37,578 bases of DNA, from the NCBI RefSeq assembly GCF_000971055.1, contig NZ_LARW01000045.1, forward strand, positions 1-37,578, read 5' to 3'. This DNA is from Sphingomonas sp. SRS2 (GTDB lineage: Bacteria > Pseudomonadota > Alphaproteobacteria > Sphingomonadales > Sphingomonadaceae). Below the pieces are notes generated by a model. That model worked only from the letters and a program-made list of their open reading frames with translations, searched no databases and had not been told where the DNA came from. Below are positions 22,853 through 31,708 of this stretch, in pieces; the first letter of the stretch is position 1; each line of letters begins with the position of its first letter. The position numbers were made by a program, and so were the translations under genes.

Positions 22853-25276
22853 CTAGCTGACCGGCTCCGCTCGGGCGTGATCGGCGAGCGCCTCGCGCGC
22901 CGCCTGCCCGATCTGCTGAACCGAGAAAGGCTTGGGCAGAAAACCGATATTATCGAGATCGATCGACTTGCGCAGCTGCTCCTCGGCATAGCCCGACATG
23001 AAGATGATGGGCAGATCGGGCCGCTTCTCGCGTGCCGCGCGCGCCATGGTCGGGCCGTCCATTGTCGGCATCACCACGTCCGAAATGACGAGGTCGATCA
23101 CCTCATCGGCGCTTTCGAGCATTTCGAGGCCCTCCTCGCCATTGGTGGCGGTGAGGATCTTGTAGCCCTGCCGCGCAAGGGCGCGCTCGGCAACGGCGCG
23201 GACCATGGCCTCGTCCTCGACGAGCAGGATCGTGCCGGTGCCCCACAGTTCGGGGCTAGCCTCCTTGGGCGCGGCGCGCGGCACCGCGGCGGTCGCGGGG
23301 GCCTCGTGGACCGGCAGATAGATGACGAAGCTCGTCCCCTGCCCCGGCTCGCTCTCGGCGAAGATGAAGCCGCCGGTCTGCTTGACGATGCCATAGACGG
23401 TCGACAGGCCCAGCCCAGTGCCCTTGCCGACTTCCTTGGTGGTGAAGAAGGGTTCGAAGATCTTGGTGATGATGTCGGGGGCAATGCCGCTGCCGGTGTC
23501 GGTCACCTTCATCGCGGTATATTCCGTGACGGGCATGATCTCGATGCCGAGCCGGCGGACATCGGCCTGCGACAGCGCATAGGTCTGAATAGTCAGCGTG
23601 CCGCCGTCGGCCATCGCGTCGCGGGCGTTGACGGCGAGGTTGACGATCACCTGCTCCAGCTGACCGGGGTCGGCGCGCACAGTGCCGAGATTGCGGCCAT
23701 GGCTGACCTCAAGCCTGACCGTCTCGCCCAGCAAGCGTTTCAGCAGGTTGGAGATTTCGGAGATGACGTCCGGAATCTGCAATATCTGCGGGCGCAGCGT
23801 CTGCTGGCGCGAAAAGGCCAGCAGCTGACGCGTCAGCGCCGCCGCGCGGTTCGAATTATGTTTGATCTGCTGGATGTCGTCATAGTCGCTGTCGCCGGGA
23901 ATGTGGCGCATCGTCATCAGGTCGCAATGGCCGATGATTGCGGTGAGGATGTTGTTGAAATCATGCGCGACGCCGCCGGCGAGCTGGCCCACCGCCTGCA
24001 TCTTCATCGCCTGAGCGACCTGCCGCTTGAGCTTCGATTCCTCGCTATTGTCCTTCAGGCTGAGCAGCACCGCGGCATTGCCCAGCCCCTTGGCGGCGGC
24101 GATGGTGAGCGAGACATTCTCCTCGGGCCGCGCCTTGAGCCGCACCGAAAGATCGCTGGCCGAACCGCGCCCGGCCGAGAAACGCCGAACCGCGTCGGAC
24201 ACCGCGGCTTTGTCCTCCTCGACGACGAGATCGCCCGGATAGACGATTGCCGAGTCCGGGCTCAGTCCCGCCGCGCGACGGAACGGGCTGTTCATGAACA
24301 GCACCCGGCCATCGCGCTCCGCCACAGCGAGCCCCAGCGGCAACATCCCGAGCAGGGCGTGGAGGTCCCCGGTCGCGACCGCGCGGGCAGCGCCACCGGC
24401 TGCGCCCGATGGCTCGTCGAGCAGCAGGAAGAGCGTCGCGTGAACCGCGCTCTGCTCGTCGAGCGGGATCTGGATCAGCCGCACCGGGTCGGCGCTGGTC
24501 GGATCGGCGGCGAGACGGATCACGTCGCCGTCACTGCGCAGCAATTCGGCAAAGGCCCAGCCCGCGCTCGGTGCATCGGCCGAACCCAGCGCACGCTGGA
24601 GGAAGACGCGATTGGCCTCGATGCCGACGCCGTTGCCGTCGACCAACGCCGCCATCACGCCGGCGCTGCCGATCCTGCGGCCGACATCGCTGCCCAATAT
24701 CCGCATCATGTCGGCGACGCTGTCGAACTGGCCCGAGCGGCGGAAGCGCCAGACGAGATGACCATCCTCATTGCCCGCGCGCCGTACGATCACGTCGATG
24801 AAGCCGCGATCGGTCTGCACTTTGGACAGGGTAGCGCGGCCATCACGGCGCGCGGCCACCGCCGCCGCCGCCAGACGGAGGCGAACATCGGATTCGAGCG
24901 GAAGCTGAGGCGGCACCGGCAAGCCGCCGAACCACGCTTCGAACGGGCGGTTGGCGCAGACGAGCTCGCCGCCGGCCCCTGTGATTGCGATCGCGGTCTC
25001 GGCGTCCTCGATGCTTCCGCGCAACAGGCCGATATCGATGTGCCGCACCGGGCGGACGTGGATCTGCGCGCGGATCATGGCGACCAGCAGGATCATGCCG
25101 ATGCCCAGGCAGAAGGCGAGCATGAACAGGCCCGCAACCAGCAGGTTATTGGTCGCGCCCCAGATCATCCCCGCCATGCCGAACGACGCCACCAGCGTCA
25201 GCAGGCCAAGCAGGACGTTGAGCACAAGCCGGCCCGATGTGGGCGACATGGTCGGGGCGGGAAGCGAGCTCGGCAT
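22853..25276 (-). CDS. cckA: Cell-cycle hybrid histidine kinase CckA
   Basis: In alphaproteobacteria CckA phosphorylates ChpT and, through it, the master regulator CtrA. The 807-residue protein has two N-terminal membrane segments (VLNVLLGLLTLVASFGMAGM and the next), PAS-like sensor domains, a HisKA domain with H438 in GGVAHDFNNILTAIIGH, and an ATPase domain with NLAVNARDAM, DTGSGI and GTGLGLSTVYGIV. A C-terminal receiver holds ILLVEDE, phosphoacceptor D733 (ISDVVMPTMDG) and FLPKPF. ATG 25276 is chosen; a longer reading would overlap the upstream peptidase gene, and ATG 25249 is also possible. It lies 43 bp downstream of the M13 peptidase gene. Order and architecture match CckA of sphingomonads. 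Confidence 0.92.
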   Translation of the reverse strand: MPSSLPAPTMSPTSGRLVLNVLLGLLTLVASFGMAGMIWGATNNLLVAGLFMLAFCLGIGMILLVAMIRAQIHVRPVRHIDIGLLRGSIEDAETAIAITGAGGELVCANRPFEAWFGGLPVPPQLPLESDVRLRLAAAAVAARRDGRATLSKVQTDRGFIDVIVRRAGNEDGHLVWRFRRSGQFDSVADMMRILGSDVGRRIGSAGVMAALVDGNGVGIEANRVFLQRALGSADAPSAGWAFAELLRSDGDVIRLAADPTSADPVRLIQIPLDEQSAVHATLFLLLDEPSGAAGGAARAVATGDLHALLGMLPLGLAVAERDGRVLFMNSPFRRAAGLSPDSAIVYPGDLVVEEDKAAVSDAVRRFSAGRGSASDLSVRLKARPEENVSLTIAAAKGLGNAAVLLSLKDNSEESKLKRQVAQAMKMQAVGQLAGGVAHDFNNILTAIIGHCDLMTMRHIPGDSDYDDIQQIKHNSNRAAALTRQLLAFSRQQTLRPQILQIPDVISEISNLLKRLLGETVRLEVSHGRNLGTVRADPGQLEQVIVNLAVNARDAMADGGTLTIQTYALSQADVRRLGIEIMPVTEYTAMKVTDTGSGIAPDIITKIFEPFFTTKEVGKGTGLGLSTVYGIVKQTGGFIFAESEPGQGTSFVIYLPVHEAPATAAVPRAAPKEASPELWGTGTILLVEDEAMVRAVAERALARQGYKILTATNGEEGLEMLESADEVIDLVISDVVMPTMDGPTMARAAREKRPDLPIIFMSGYAEEQLRKSIDLDNIGFLPKPFSVQQIGQAAREALADHARAEPVS

Positions 25277-25319
25277 CGCCGCCTTGTCCCCCCGCCCCCA
25301 TGGCCTCGTCAAGCGGGCT

Positions 25320-27374
25320 CTACCAGATGCGGATACGATCCGCCGGCGCGAGGTACATCGCCTCCCCCGGCTTGACGTCATAAGCCGGGTAGAAGGGATC
25401 GAGGTTGCGCACGACCCAGCTGCGCTGGATGGAGGGCGAATGCGGATCGGTCAGCAGCCGCTGGCGCAGATTGGCCTCGCGATAATTACGCCGCCACACC
25501 TGCGCCCAGCCCAGATAGAATCGCTGGTCGCCGCTATAGCCGTCGATGACGGGAGCCGCCTTACCCTTGAGTGACATCTGATAGGCTTCATAGGCGACCG
25601 TCAGCCCCGCCAGGTCGGCGATATTCTCGCCCTGGGTCAGCGCCCCCTGGATATGCATGCCGGGTAGCGGCTCATAACGGTCATATTGCTTGACGACCTG
25701 GTTGGTCAGCGCCCCGAAACGGGCGACATCCTCGGCCGTCCACCAGTCCGACAGCTTGCCGTGCATGTCGTATTTCGCACCCTGATCGTCGAAATGATGG
25801 CTGATCTCATGGCCGATCACCGCGCCGATCCCGCCATAATTGACCGCGGGGTCGGCATGCGGATCGAAGAAGGGCGGTTGCAGGATGGCCGCCGGGAAGA
25901 CGATCTCGTTCAGGCCGAAATTGGCATAGGCGTTGATCTCCATCGGCGTCATCTGCCACTCGGTGCGATCAATCGGCTTGCCGAGCTTGTCGAGCCCGCG
26001 CTGCCATTCGAAACCCTGGGCGCGCATCACATTGCCGAGCAGATCGCCCCGCTTGATCGCCAGCGTCGAATAGTCGCGCCACTTAGTAGGATAGCCGATC
26101 TTCGGAGTGAAGGCGGCCAGCTTGGCGCGTGCCTTGACCTTGGCGGGCGCCATCCATGTCAGGCCATCGATACGCTTGCCCATCGCCGCGATCACGTTGC
26201 GGACCAGTTCGTCTGCGGCCGCCTTGGTCTCCGGAGTGAAGTAGAGCTTCACATATTCCTGGCCGAGATCCTCGCCGATCAGATCCTTGACCAGTGTGAC
26301 CCCGCGTTTCCAGCGCTGCTGGTTCTCCGGCGTGCCCGACAATATCGTCTGGTTGAACGCAAACTCGGCATCGACGAACGGCTTGGAGAGGTAGGGAGCC
26401 TGGGCATTGATCGTTGCAACCAGCAGGTAATCCCTGAGCACCTCGATCGGCGCGGCGCCGATCGCCTTGGCCATCCCGGTGAAGGCGGTCGGCTGCGCGA
26501 CCAGGATCGCATCGGGCCGGTCGATCCCGGCGGCGGCGAAATAGGCATCCCATGCGAAGCCGGGCGCGTTTTTCGCGAAGTCGCTGCGTTGCCACTTATT
26601 ATAGGTCTTGGTGCTGTCGCGGCTGTCCACCCGGGTCCACTGCACCGTCGCCAACTCGGTTTCGAAAGCGAGTATCTTCGCGGCCCGCGCGGCGGCGTTC
26701 GACTCGCCGGCCATCGTCAGCAGCTTCGTCAAATAATCCTGATAGGCTGCGCGGGCCTTTGCGATCTCAGCATCGGTCTTCAGATAATAATCGCGATCGG
26801 GCATGCCGAGGCCGCGCTGGCGCATCTGGACGATATAGCTGTCGGGATCCTTGTCATCCTGATCGACATAAATCCGGAACGGCGTGACCAGCCCGATCCG
26901 GAGCAGCTCGCCCATCTTGGCCGCGACCGCCGGCTTGCTGTCCAGCGCCCTGATCGCGTCGAGCGTCGGCGTCAGCGGCGCGATGCCGGCGGCATCGGCG
27001 GCCTTTTCATCCATGAAGCTGGCATAGAAGTCGCCGATCCGGCTCCCGGAAGCCGCTGCGGCCTTTTCCAGTATTTCATGGCTACGCTGCATCGACAGGT
27101 CGTCGAGCACGGTGAACATGCCGAAGTTGGAGCGGTCGCCCGGAATCGGGGTCGATTTCGCCCATTGCCCATTGGCGTAGCCGTAGAAGTCGGCGCCCGG
27201 CCTGATGCTCTTGTCCATGCCGGCGGTATCGAAGCCGAAACTGCCATAGGTGGGCTTGGCCGCGGTCACGGCGGGCTTGTCCTTCGCCGCCATGGCGGGT
27301 TTGTCCTTCGCCGCCATGGCGGCGACGGGCGTAATCATGCTGCTCGCGGCCAGTGCGATCAGGAAATTCTTCAT
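25320..27374 (-). CDS. M13-family zinc metallopeptidase (neprilysin/PepO-like), secreted
   Basis: A zinc endopeptidase acting on peptides in the periplasm or cell envelope. The 684-residue precursor begins with a signal peptide (MKNFLIALAASSMITPVAAM). The zinc motif HEISH is at 522-526 (in VIGHEISHHFDDQGAKYD), with the third ligand E583 in GENIADLAG and D587. NAYANFGLNEIVFPAAILQP (the NAYY-like substrate-binding strand) and a C-terminal GEAMYLAPADRIRIW, the usual W ending, complete the family picture. GAGG precedes the ATG. Just after the signal peptide, eight residues (AMAAKDKP) are tandemly repeated. Confidence 0.95.
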   Translation of the reverse strand: MKNFLIALAASSMITPVAAMAAKDKPAMAAKDKPAVTAAKPTYGSFGFDTAGMDKSIRPGADFYGYANGQWAKSTPIPGDRSNFGMFTVLDDLSMQRSHEILEKAAAASGSRIGDFYASFMDEKAADAAGIAPLTPTLDAIRALDSKPAVAAKMGELLRIGLVTPFRIYVDQDDKDPDSYIVQMRQRGLGMPDRDYYLKTDAEIAKARAAYQDYLTKLLTMAGESNAAARAAKILAFETELATVQWTRVDSRDSTKTYNKWQRSDFAKNAPGFAWDAYFAAAGIDRPDAILVAQPTAFTGMAKAIGAAPIEVLRDYLLVATINAQAPYLSKPFVDAEFAFNQTILSGTPENQQRWKRGVTLVKDLIGEDLGQEYVKLYFTPETKAAADELVRNVIAAMGKRIDGLTWMAPAKVKARAKLAAFTPKIGYPTKWRDYSTLAIKRGDLLGNVMRAQGFEWQRGLDKLGKPIDRTEWQMTPMEINAYANFGLNEIVFPAAILQPPFFDPHADPAVNYGGIGAVIGHEISHHFDDQGAKYDMHGKLSDWWTAEDVARFGALTNQVVKQYDRYEPLPGMHIQGALTQGENIADLAGLTVAYEAYQMSLKGKAAPVIDGYSGDQRFYLGWAQVWRRNYREANLRQRLLTDPHSPSIQRSWVVRNLDPFYPAYDVKPGEAMYLAPADRIRIW
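27271..27318. repeat. Two-copy 24-bp tandem repeat within the M13 peptidase gene
   Basis: 27271-27294 and 27295-27318 are identical except for one C/T difference. The unit is a multiple of three, so it duplicates eight residues in the linker after the signal peptide without breaking the frame. It is probably a slippage duplication. Confidence 0.85.
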
Positions 27375-27431
27375 GGCAACCTCGGTGTATGATCTGACTA
27401 TGACGGTGGCTTACCATCAACACTGTCAGGA

Positions 27432-28007
27432 TCAACCCTCGGCATTAGCCTTATGCTCGGTGCGGTGGCGTCCGCGGAGGGTCCACTTGTGCGAGATCCA
27501 CGCCCTCCACAGGCAGCTGGAAAGCAGATAGCCTATCGTCGCCGAAACGACCGAGATGACGAACAGCCCCATGACGAGCGCCGGCGCCGCCGATGATGCC
27601 AGCCAGGCGGCCCACTCACCCATGCTCGCGCCATGCTCGATCATCGCCGCCACGGTGCCGATATCGGCGGTCGAATGGACGAAGCGGTTGCCGACGATGA
27701 TCGACAGATAGAGGATGAATGGCGTCGTCGCCGGATTGCTGAGGAAGGTCATTGCCACCGCAATCGGCACATTGGCGCGGCACGGCAGTGCGAGCAGCGC
27801 AGCTCCGATGATCTGAAGGCCCGGAATCATCAGGAAGATTCCGACGATCAACCCCAACGCCACGCCACGCGGCACCGACCGGCGGGGAAAGCGCCACAGG
27901 CTGGGCTCGAGCACGCGATGCGCGAAGGGACGCAGCCAGCGCACCTCCTCGAGCGACTCGCGCGTCGGCGCGTTCCTGCGCCACCAGTTGCCGATCTTGT
28001 CGAACAT
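27432..28007 (-). CDS. DUF2062 domain membrane protein
   Basis: The 191-residue protein is an integral membrane protein with a DUF2062 domain of unknown function. The domain is visible from RRSVPRGVALGLIVGIFLMI, then CRANVPIAVAMTFLSNPATT and a hydrophobic helix PFILYLSIIVGNRF. A second membrane stretch (APALVMGLFVISVVSATIGY) precedes a basic cytoplasmic tail. Its ATG shares a base with the smpB stop (TGATG), so it is translated together with smpB. No enzymatic motif is seen. Confidence 0.9.
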   Translation of the reverse strand: MFDKIGNWWRRNAPTRESLEEVRWLRPFAHRVLEPSLWRFPRRSVPRGVALGLIVGIFLMIPGLQIIGAALLALPCRANVPIAVAMTFLSNPATTPFILYLSIIVGNRFVHSTADIGTVAAMIEHGASMGEWAAWLASSAAPALVMGLFVISVVSATIGYLLSSCLWRAWISHKWTLRGRHRTEHKANAEG

Positions 28008-28489
28008 CAGCCGCGCTCGCGAAGCAGGCGGCCCTGCTCGCGCTTCCAGTCACGGGTCTTTTCGGTTTCGCGCTTGTCGTGCAGCTTCTTGCCTTTGGCC
28101 AGCGCGAGCTCGACTTTGGCCCGGCCCCGCCCGTTGAAATAGATCGACAGCGGGATCAGCGTCATGCCCTCGCGCGATACCGCAGTCCGCATCTTTTCGA
28201 TCTGACGGTGGTGGAGCAGCAATTTGCGCGGCCGCTTCGGTTCATGGTTGAAGCGGTTGCCATGACTGAACTCGGGTACATTGGCGTTGACCAGCCAGAC
28301 CTGCTCGCCCTTCACCTCGGCGTAGCTTTCGGCGATCGATCCTTCGCCGAATCGCAGCGACTTCACTTCGGTGCCGGTCAGCGCGATGCCCGCCTCGAAA
28401 AACTCCTCGAGGAAATATTCGTAACGCGCGCGCCGATTCTCGGCGACGACTTTCGTCTTTTCAAATTCGGCGGGACGCGGGCGGACCAT
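28007..28489 (-). CDS. smpB: SsrA-binding protein SmpB
   Basis: SmpB binds tmRNA and delivers it to stalled ribosomes for trans-translation. The 160-residue length is standard. Family signatures are [45 protein letters not shown] and the C-terminal helix region [20 protein letters not shown]. The adjoining downstream dapA-smpB order is common in alphaproteobacteria. The stop overlaps the DUF2062 gene start. No ssrA gene was seen in the window. Confidence 0.97.
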   Translation of the reverse strand: MVRPRPAEFEKTKVVAENRRARYEYFLEEFFEAGIALTGTEVKSLRFGEGSIAESYAEVKGEQVWLVNANVPEFSHGNRFNHEPKRPRKLLLHHRQIEKMRTAVSREGMTLIPLSIYFNGRGRAKVELALAKGKKLHDKRETEKTRDWKREQGRLLRERG

Positions 28490-28510
28490 TGATCAGCCCA
28501 ACGCACGAAA

Positions 28511-28561
28511 GTCCCGGTCGTGTCGAGCGTAATCGGGAATATTCCCGACACCACCCGGGAC
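28511..28561. repeat. Nested inverted repeats between dapA and smpB
   Basis: The outer arms GTCCCGG (28511-28517) and CCGGGAC (28555-28561) pair exactly; TGTCG (28521-28525) pairs with CGACA (28546-28550). Inside lies a perfect 16-bp palindrome, TCGGGAATATTCCCGA (28533-28548). The outer and inner pairings compete. The region lies between the dapA stop and the smpB start on the minus strand, so it may terminate dapA transcription or act in the smpB leader. Confidence 0.55.
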
Positions 28562-28587
28562 GAACGGGGTATTTTTCGGGAAAAGCT

Positions 28588-29463
28588 TCACACTGCCCCC
28601 GCATGGACCAGTGCGGCGTCGACCGCGTCGCGGCTCGCTTCGGAAGGCCAGGTCATCGGCATGCGCAACTCGGCCGGGAAATCGGCATAGGTGCGGCTCA
28701 GCGCATATTTGACCGGCCCTGGCGAGGCATCGGTGAACAGCGCGCTGTGCAGCGGGAAGAGCCGGTCCTGGAGCGCCAGCGCATCCGTCCAGCGGCCTTC
28801 GGTACACGCCCTCTGGAAGTCGGCGCACAGGCCGGGAAGGACATTGGCGGTCACGGAGATGCATCCGACGCCGCCCATCGCGTTGAAGCCGAGCGCGGTA
28901 TCGTCATTTCCGGAAAGCTGGCAGAATTCGGGTCCGCAGCGCAGCCGCTGGGCCGAAACGCGCTCGAGCTTGCCGGTTGCGTCCTTGATCCCGATGATCG
29001 TCTTTATCTCGGCGAGCTGGCCCAATGTCTCGGGCTGAATATCGGTCACGGTGCGCGCAGGTACATTGTAGACGACGATCGGCAGGTCGCAATGCTCGGC
29101 GAGATAGCGGTAGTGGAGCAGCAGCCCGTCCTGATTCGGCCGGTTGTAATAGGGCAGCACGACCAGCGCGGCATCGGCGCCCGCCGCCTGCGCCGAGCGC
29201 ATATGCTCCAGCGCGACGAGCGTGTCGTTCGATCCGCAGCCTGCGATCACCGGCACCCGGCCCGCCGCCTGCTCGATGCAGACGCGGACGACATGGTTAT
29301 GCTCCTCGATCGACATCGTCGCGCTTTCGCCGGTCGTCCCGCACGGCACCAGCGCGCTGGAACCTTCGGATATCTGCCAGTCCACGAAGCCTCGAAACAG
29401 TTTCTCATCAAACGCTCCGTCGCGAAACGGCGTCACAAGGGCTGGTATCGACCCGCTGAACAT
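28588..29463 (-). CDS. dapA: 4-hydroxy-tetrahydrodipicolinate synthase
   Basis: Condenses pyruvate with aspartate semialdehyde, the first committed step of lysine and diaminopimelate synthesis. The 291-residue TIM barrel has the pyruvate-binding GTTGES (42-47), catalytic Y132 in VYNVPART and Schiff-base K160 in IIGIKDATG. The ATG at 29463 lies six bases after GGGAG; a GTG directly before it is less likely. It is divergent from slt, sharing a very short (46 bp) intergenic region. Lipid or peptidoglycan-related neighbours (slt) fit with its diaminopimelate supply role, though this is only suggestive. Confidence 0.96.
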   Translation of the reverse strand: MFSGSIPALVTPFRDGAFDEKLFRGFVDWQISEGSSALVPCGTTGESATMSIEEHNHVVRVCIEQAAGRVPVIAGCGSNDTLVALEHMRSAQAAGADAALVVLPYYNRPNQDGLLLHYRYLAEHCDLPIVVYNVPARTVTDIQPETLGQLAEIKTIIGIKDATGKLERVSAQRLRCGPEFCQLSGNDDTALGFNAMGGVGCISVTANVLPGLCADFQRACTEGRWTDALALQDRLFPLHSALFTDASPGPVKYALSRTYADFPAELRMPMTWPSEASRDAVDAALVHAGAV

Positions 29464-29509
29464 CACGCTCTCCCTTCACCTGGAGCGCTTCTGAGGCCAT
29501 AGTGGCGCA

Positions 29510-31558
29510 ATGAAGCCTGTCCGAGAAACGACTGCGCCCAATAGGTTCGGGCACCCTCCCCTGTCCAGCCGGAGTCGGCGTCTTTTTGCGGTCGCGGCGC
29601 TATTGCTGTCCACCGCAGCCATCGCGGCGACGATCGCGCCTCAATTGCCGCCGCCGGCGGCATCGCGATCGCCCGCCCCCGGAGCGCCGGCCTGGCGTGA
29701 GGATGTGCTGCAGGGCGTGATCAACGAATGGCGACGGCTTCAGCAAAGCGATTCGCTGCCATTTCAGGACTATGCCGCCTTTCTGATCGCGCATCCCGGC
29801 TGGCCCGGCGAGTCGGCGATGCGCCGCGCCGCTGAACGGCGAATCGACCCGAACAATTACGATCCCGCGCAGGTCGTGCGCTTCTTCACCGGCTCCGCGC
29901 CGCTGACCGCCGCCGGCCAGACCCGCTATGCCGAGGCGCTTGCCGCCACCGGCCGCCCCGCCGAGGCCCGCAGCAATGCCGCAGGCGCCTGGACCACCCG
30001 GGGGTTGTCGGTGAACGACGAGGCGCGGCTGATGGCGCGCTTCGGCCCCAGCATGTCGGTAGCCGATCATGATCGCCGGATGGAGCGATTGCTGCTCGAC
30101 CGCGCGACGACTCCGGCGGCGCGCCAGATCGCCAATGTGTCGCCAGGAAAGCGCGCGCTCTTTGCCGCGCGGCTGGCTTTGCTGCGCAACGACGCGGACC
30201 TGGACGCGCGGATAGCGGCGGCGGGAGACGCGGTGAATCGCGATCCGGGTTATATGATCGAACGCGCCCGCTATCTGCGCGACCGCGGCGACAGTCTCGG
30301 CGCGCGGATATGGATGGGCAAGTCGCGCGACCTGACCAGCACGCCGTTCGACACCGCCTATTTCCTCGACAATCTGCTGAGCTTCGCCCAGGCGGCCAAT
30401 GCTGACGGCCAGTTTGATATCGCGCTGGCGATCGCCAAACATGCCGAGCAGGCCTTTCCGCCAGGTGCCCGGGTGCGCGAGCGTCCCTTCGCCGAACGCG
30501 ACGACTATACCAGCCTGACCTGGCTGGCGGGCCGGGTGGCCCTCTACAAGCTCGCACGCTATGACGACGCGATGGCGATGTTCGATCGCTATGCCCGCGC
30601 CGCGCAGACGCCCGGCACCCAGACGAAGGGCTGGTATTGGGCGGCCCGCGCCGCCGAACGCGCCGGTAAAGCAGACTGGGCGCAAAGCTATCTCGGCCAG
30701 GCTGCCCCGCATATCGATCAATTCTATGGCCAATTGGCCGCCGAGCGGCTTGGCCGCGACCTCGTCCTTCCCCCCGAGCCGGCGCGCAACATGATCACGG
30801 CGTCCGAGCGTGCGGCGTTCGAGGCGAGCGAGGTGATCCGCGCCGCGCGGCTGCTGGGCAAGACCGGCCAATGGCAGGACCAGACGCAATTCATCCGGCT
30901 CATCGCCGCCAATGCCAAGACCGATAGCGATCATATCCTGGCGGGAGAACTCGCGCGGTCGATCGCCCGGCCCGACCTTGGCGTCATGGTGTCCCGCGCG
31001 GCGCGTAGCAGCGGTAAGCCCGATCCGCTGCGAATCGGCTTCCCCGAGGTTCCCGTTCCCCCGACGATGACCAGTCACTGGACCCTGATCCATGCGATCA
31101 GCCGACAGGAGAGCCAGTTCGACCGGCAGGCAACGAGCCGGACCGGCGCGCGCGGGCTTATGCAGCTCATGCCCGGCACCGCCCGCGAGCAGGCCGGCAA
31201 GCTGGGACTGGCCTATGACCCTGCCCGGCTCGCGGATATCGACTATAATGTGATGCTGGGGTCATCCTTCTTCGATCGGATGCTGACCTATTACAGCGGC
31301 AATTATGTCTTGGCCATCGCCAGCTACAACGCCGGTCCCGGCAACGTGAACAAGTTCATCCGCGCCAATGGCGATCCGCGCATGCCCCGCGTCGACGTGA
31401 TCGAGTGGATCGAGGCGATTCCCTTCGCCGAGACCCGGGGCTATGTCCAGAAGGTCCTCGAAAACGCCGTCATATACGATCTCCTGAATCCGGCAAAGGC
31501 GAGAGTCGTGGCGCGCAACCGGCTGTCCTCCTACCTCGGCAAGGCCAAGCCGGGCTGA
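29510..31558 (+). CDS. slt: Soluble lytic murein transglycosylase (Slt70-like)
   Basis: Cleaves the MurNAc-GlcNAc bond of peptidoglycan in the periplasm, forming 1,6-anhydroMurNAc. The 682-residue protein has an N-terminal basic stretch and hydrophobic signal (RRLFAVAALLLSTAAIAATI). A long alpha-superhelical U domain follows, then the C-terminal SLT domain. The catalytic glutamate is E534 in AISRQESQFDRQA, followed by SRTGARGLMQLMPGTA and IASYNAGPGNV, as in family 1 transglycosylases. The Shine-Dalgarno is weak. It is divergent from dapA and about 150 bp upstream of the ATP-grasp cluster. Confidence 0.93.
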   Translation: MKPVRETTAPNRFGHPPLSSRSRRLFAVAALLLSTAAIAATIAPQLPPPAASRSPAPGAPAWREDVLQGVINEWRRLQQSDSLPFQDYAAFLIAHPGWPGESAMRRAAERRIDPNNYDPAQVVRFFTGSAPLTAAGQTRYAEALAATGRPAEARSNAAGAWTTRGLSVNDEARLMARFGPSMSVADHDRRMERLLLDRATTPAARQIANVSPGKRALFAARLALLRNDADLDARIAAAGDAVNRDPGYMIERARYLRDRGDSLGARIWMGKSRDLTSTPFDTAYFLDNLLSFAQAANADGQFDIALAIAKHAEQAFPPGARVRERPFAERDDYTSLTWLAGRVALYKLARYDDAMAMFDRYARAAQTPGTQTKGWYWAARAAERAGKADWAQSYLGQAAPHIDQFYGQLAAERLGRDLVLPPEPARNMITASERAAFEASEVIRAARLLGKTGQWQDQTQFIRLIAANAKTDSDHILAGELARSIARPDLGVMVSRAARSSGKPDPLRIGFPEVPVPPTMTSHWTLIHAISRQESQFDRQATSRTGARGLMQLMPGTAREQAGKLGLAYDPARLADIDYNVMLGSSFFDRMLTYYSGNYVLAIASYNAGPGNVNKFIRANGDPRMPRVDVIEWIEAIPFAETRGYVQKVLENAVIYDLLNPAKARVVARNRLSSYLGKAKPG

Positions 31559-31708
31559 GACGCACGGAACCCGGTTCCCCGTGACCGCGTTTAGCGCCGC
31601 GGGGGACGAGCTTTTTCAGTGATGACGGCGACCCCTGCAAAGCCTCTTGTGCAGCGCAGCGAAGCGATGCACCATCGGCTTTGTCGATCAGGCTGATGAC
31701 GGAGCGAT

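Noticed and set aside
22760-25375. 871-codon open frame on the plus strand opposite cckA
   Set aside because: Antisense shadow of a well-supported kinase gene. The product is rich in Arg, Asp, His and Gln with no family signature.
29600-31093. 497-codon open frame on the minus strand opposite slt
   Set aside because: The opposite strand encodes a complete lytic transglycosylase with its catalytic motif; this frame has no start context or motif.
31566-31578. GGAACC/GGTTCC inverted repeat after slt as a terminator
   Set aside because: The arms are only one base apart, so the usable stem is very short, and no T run follows.
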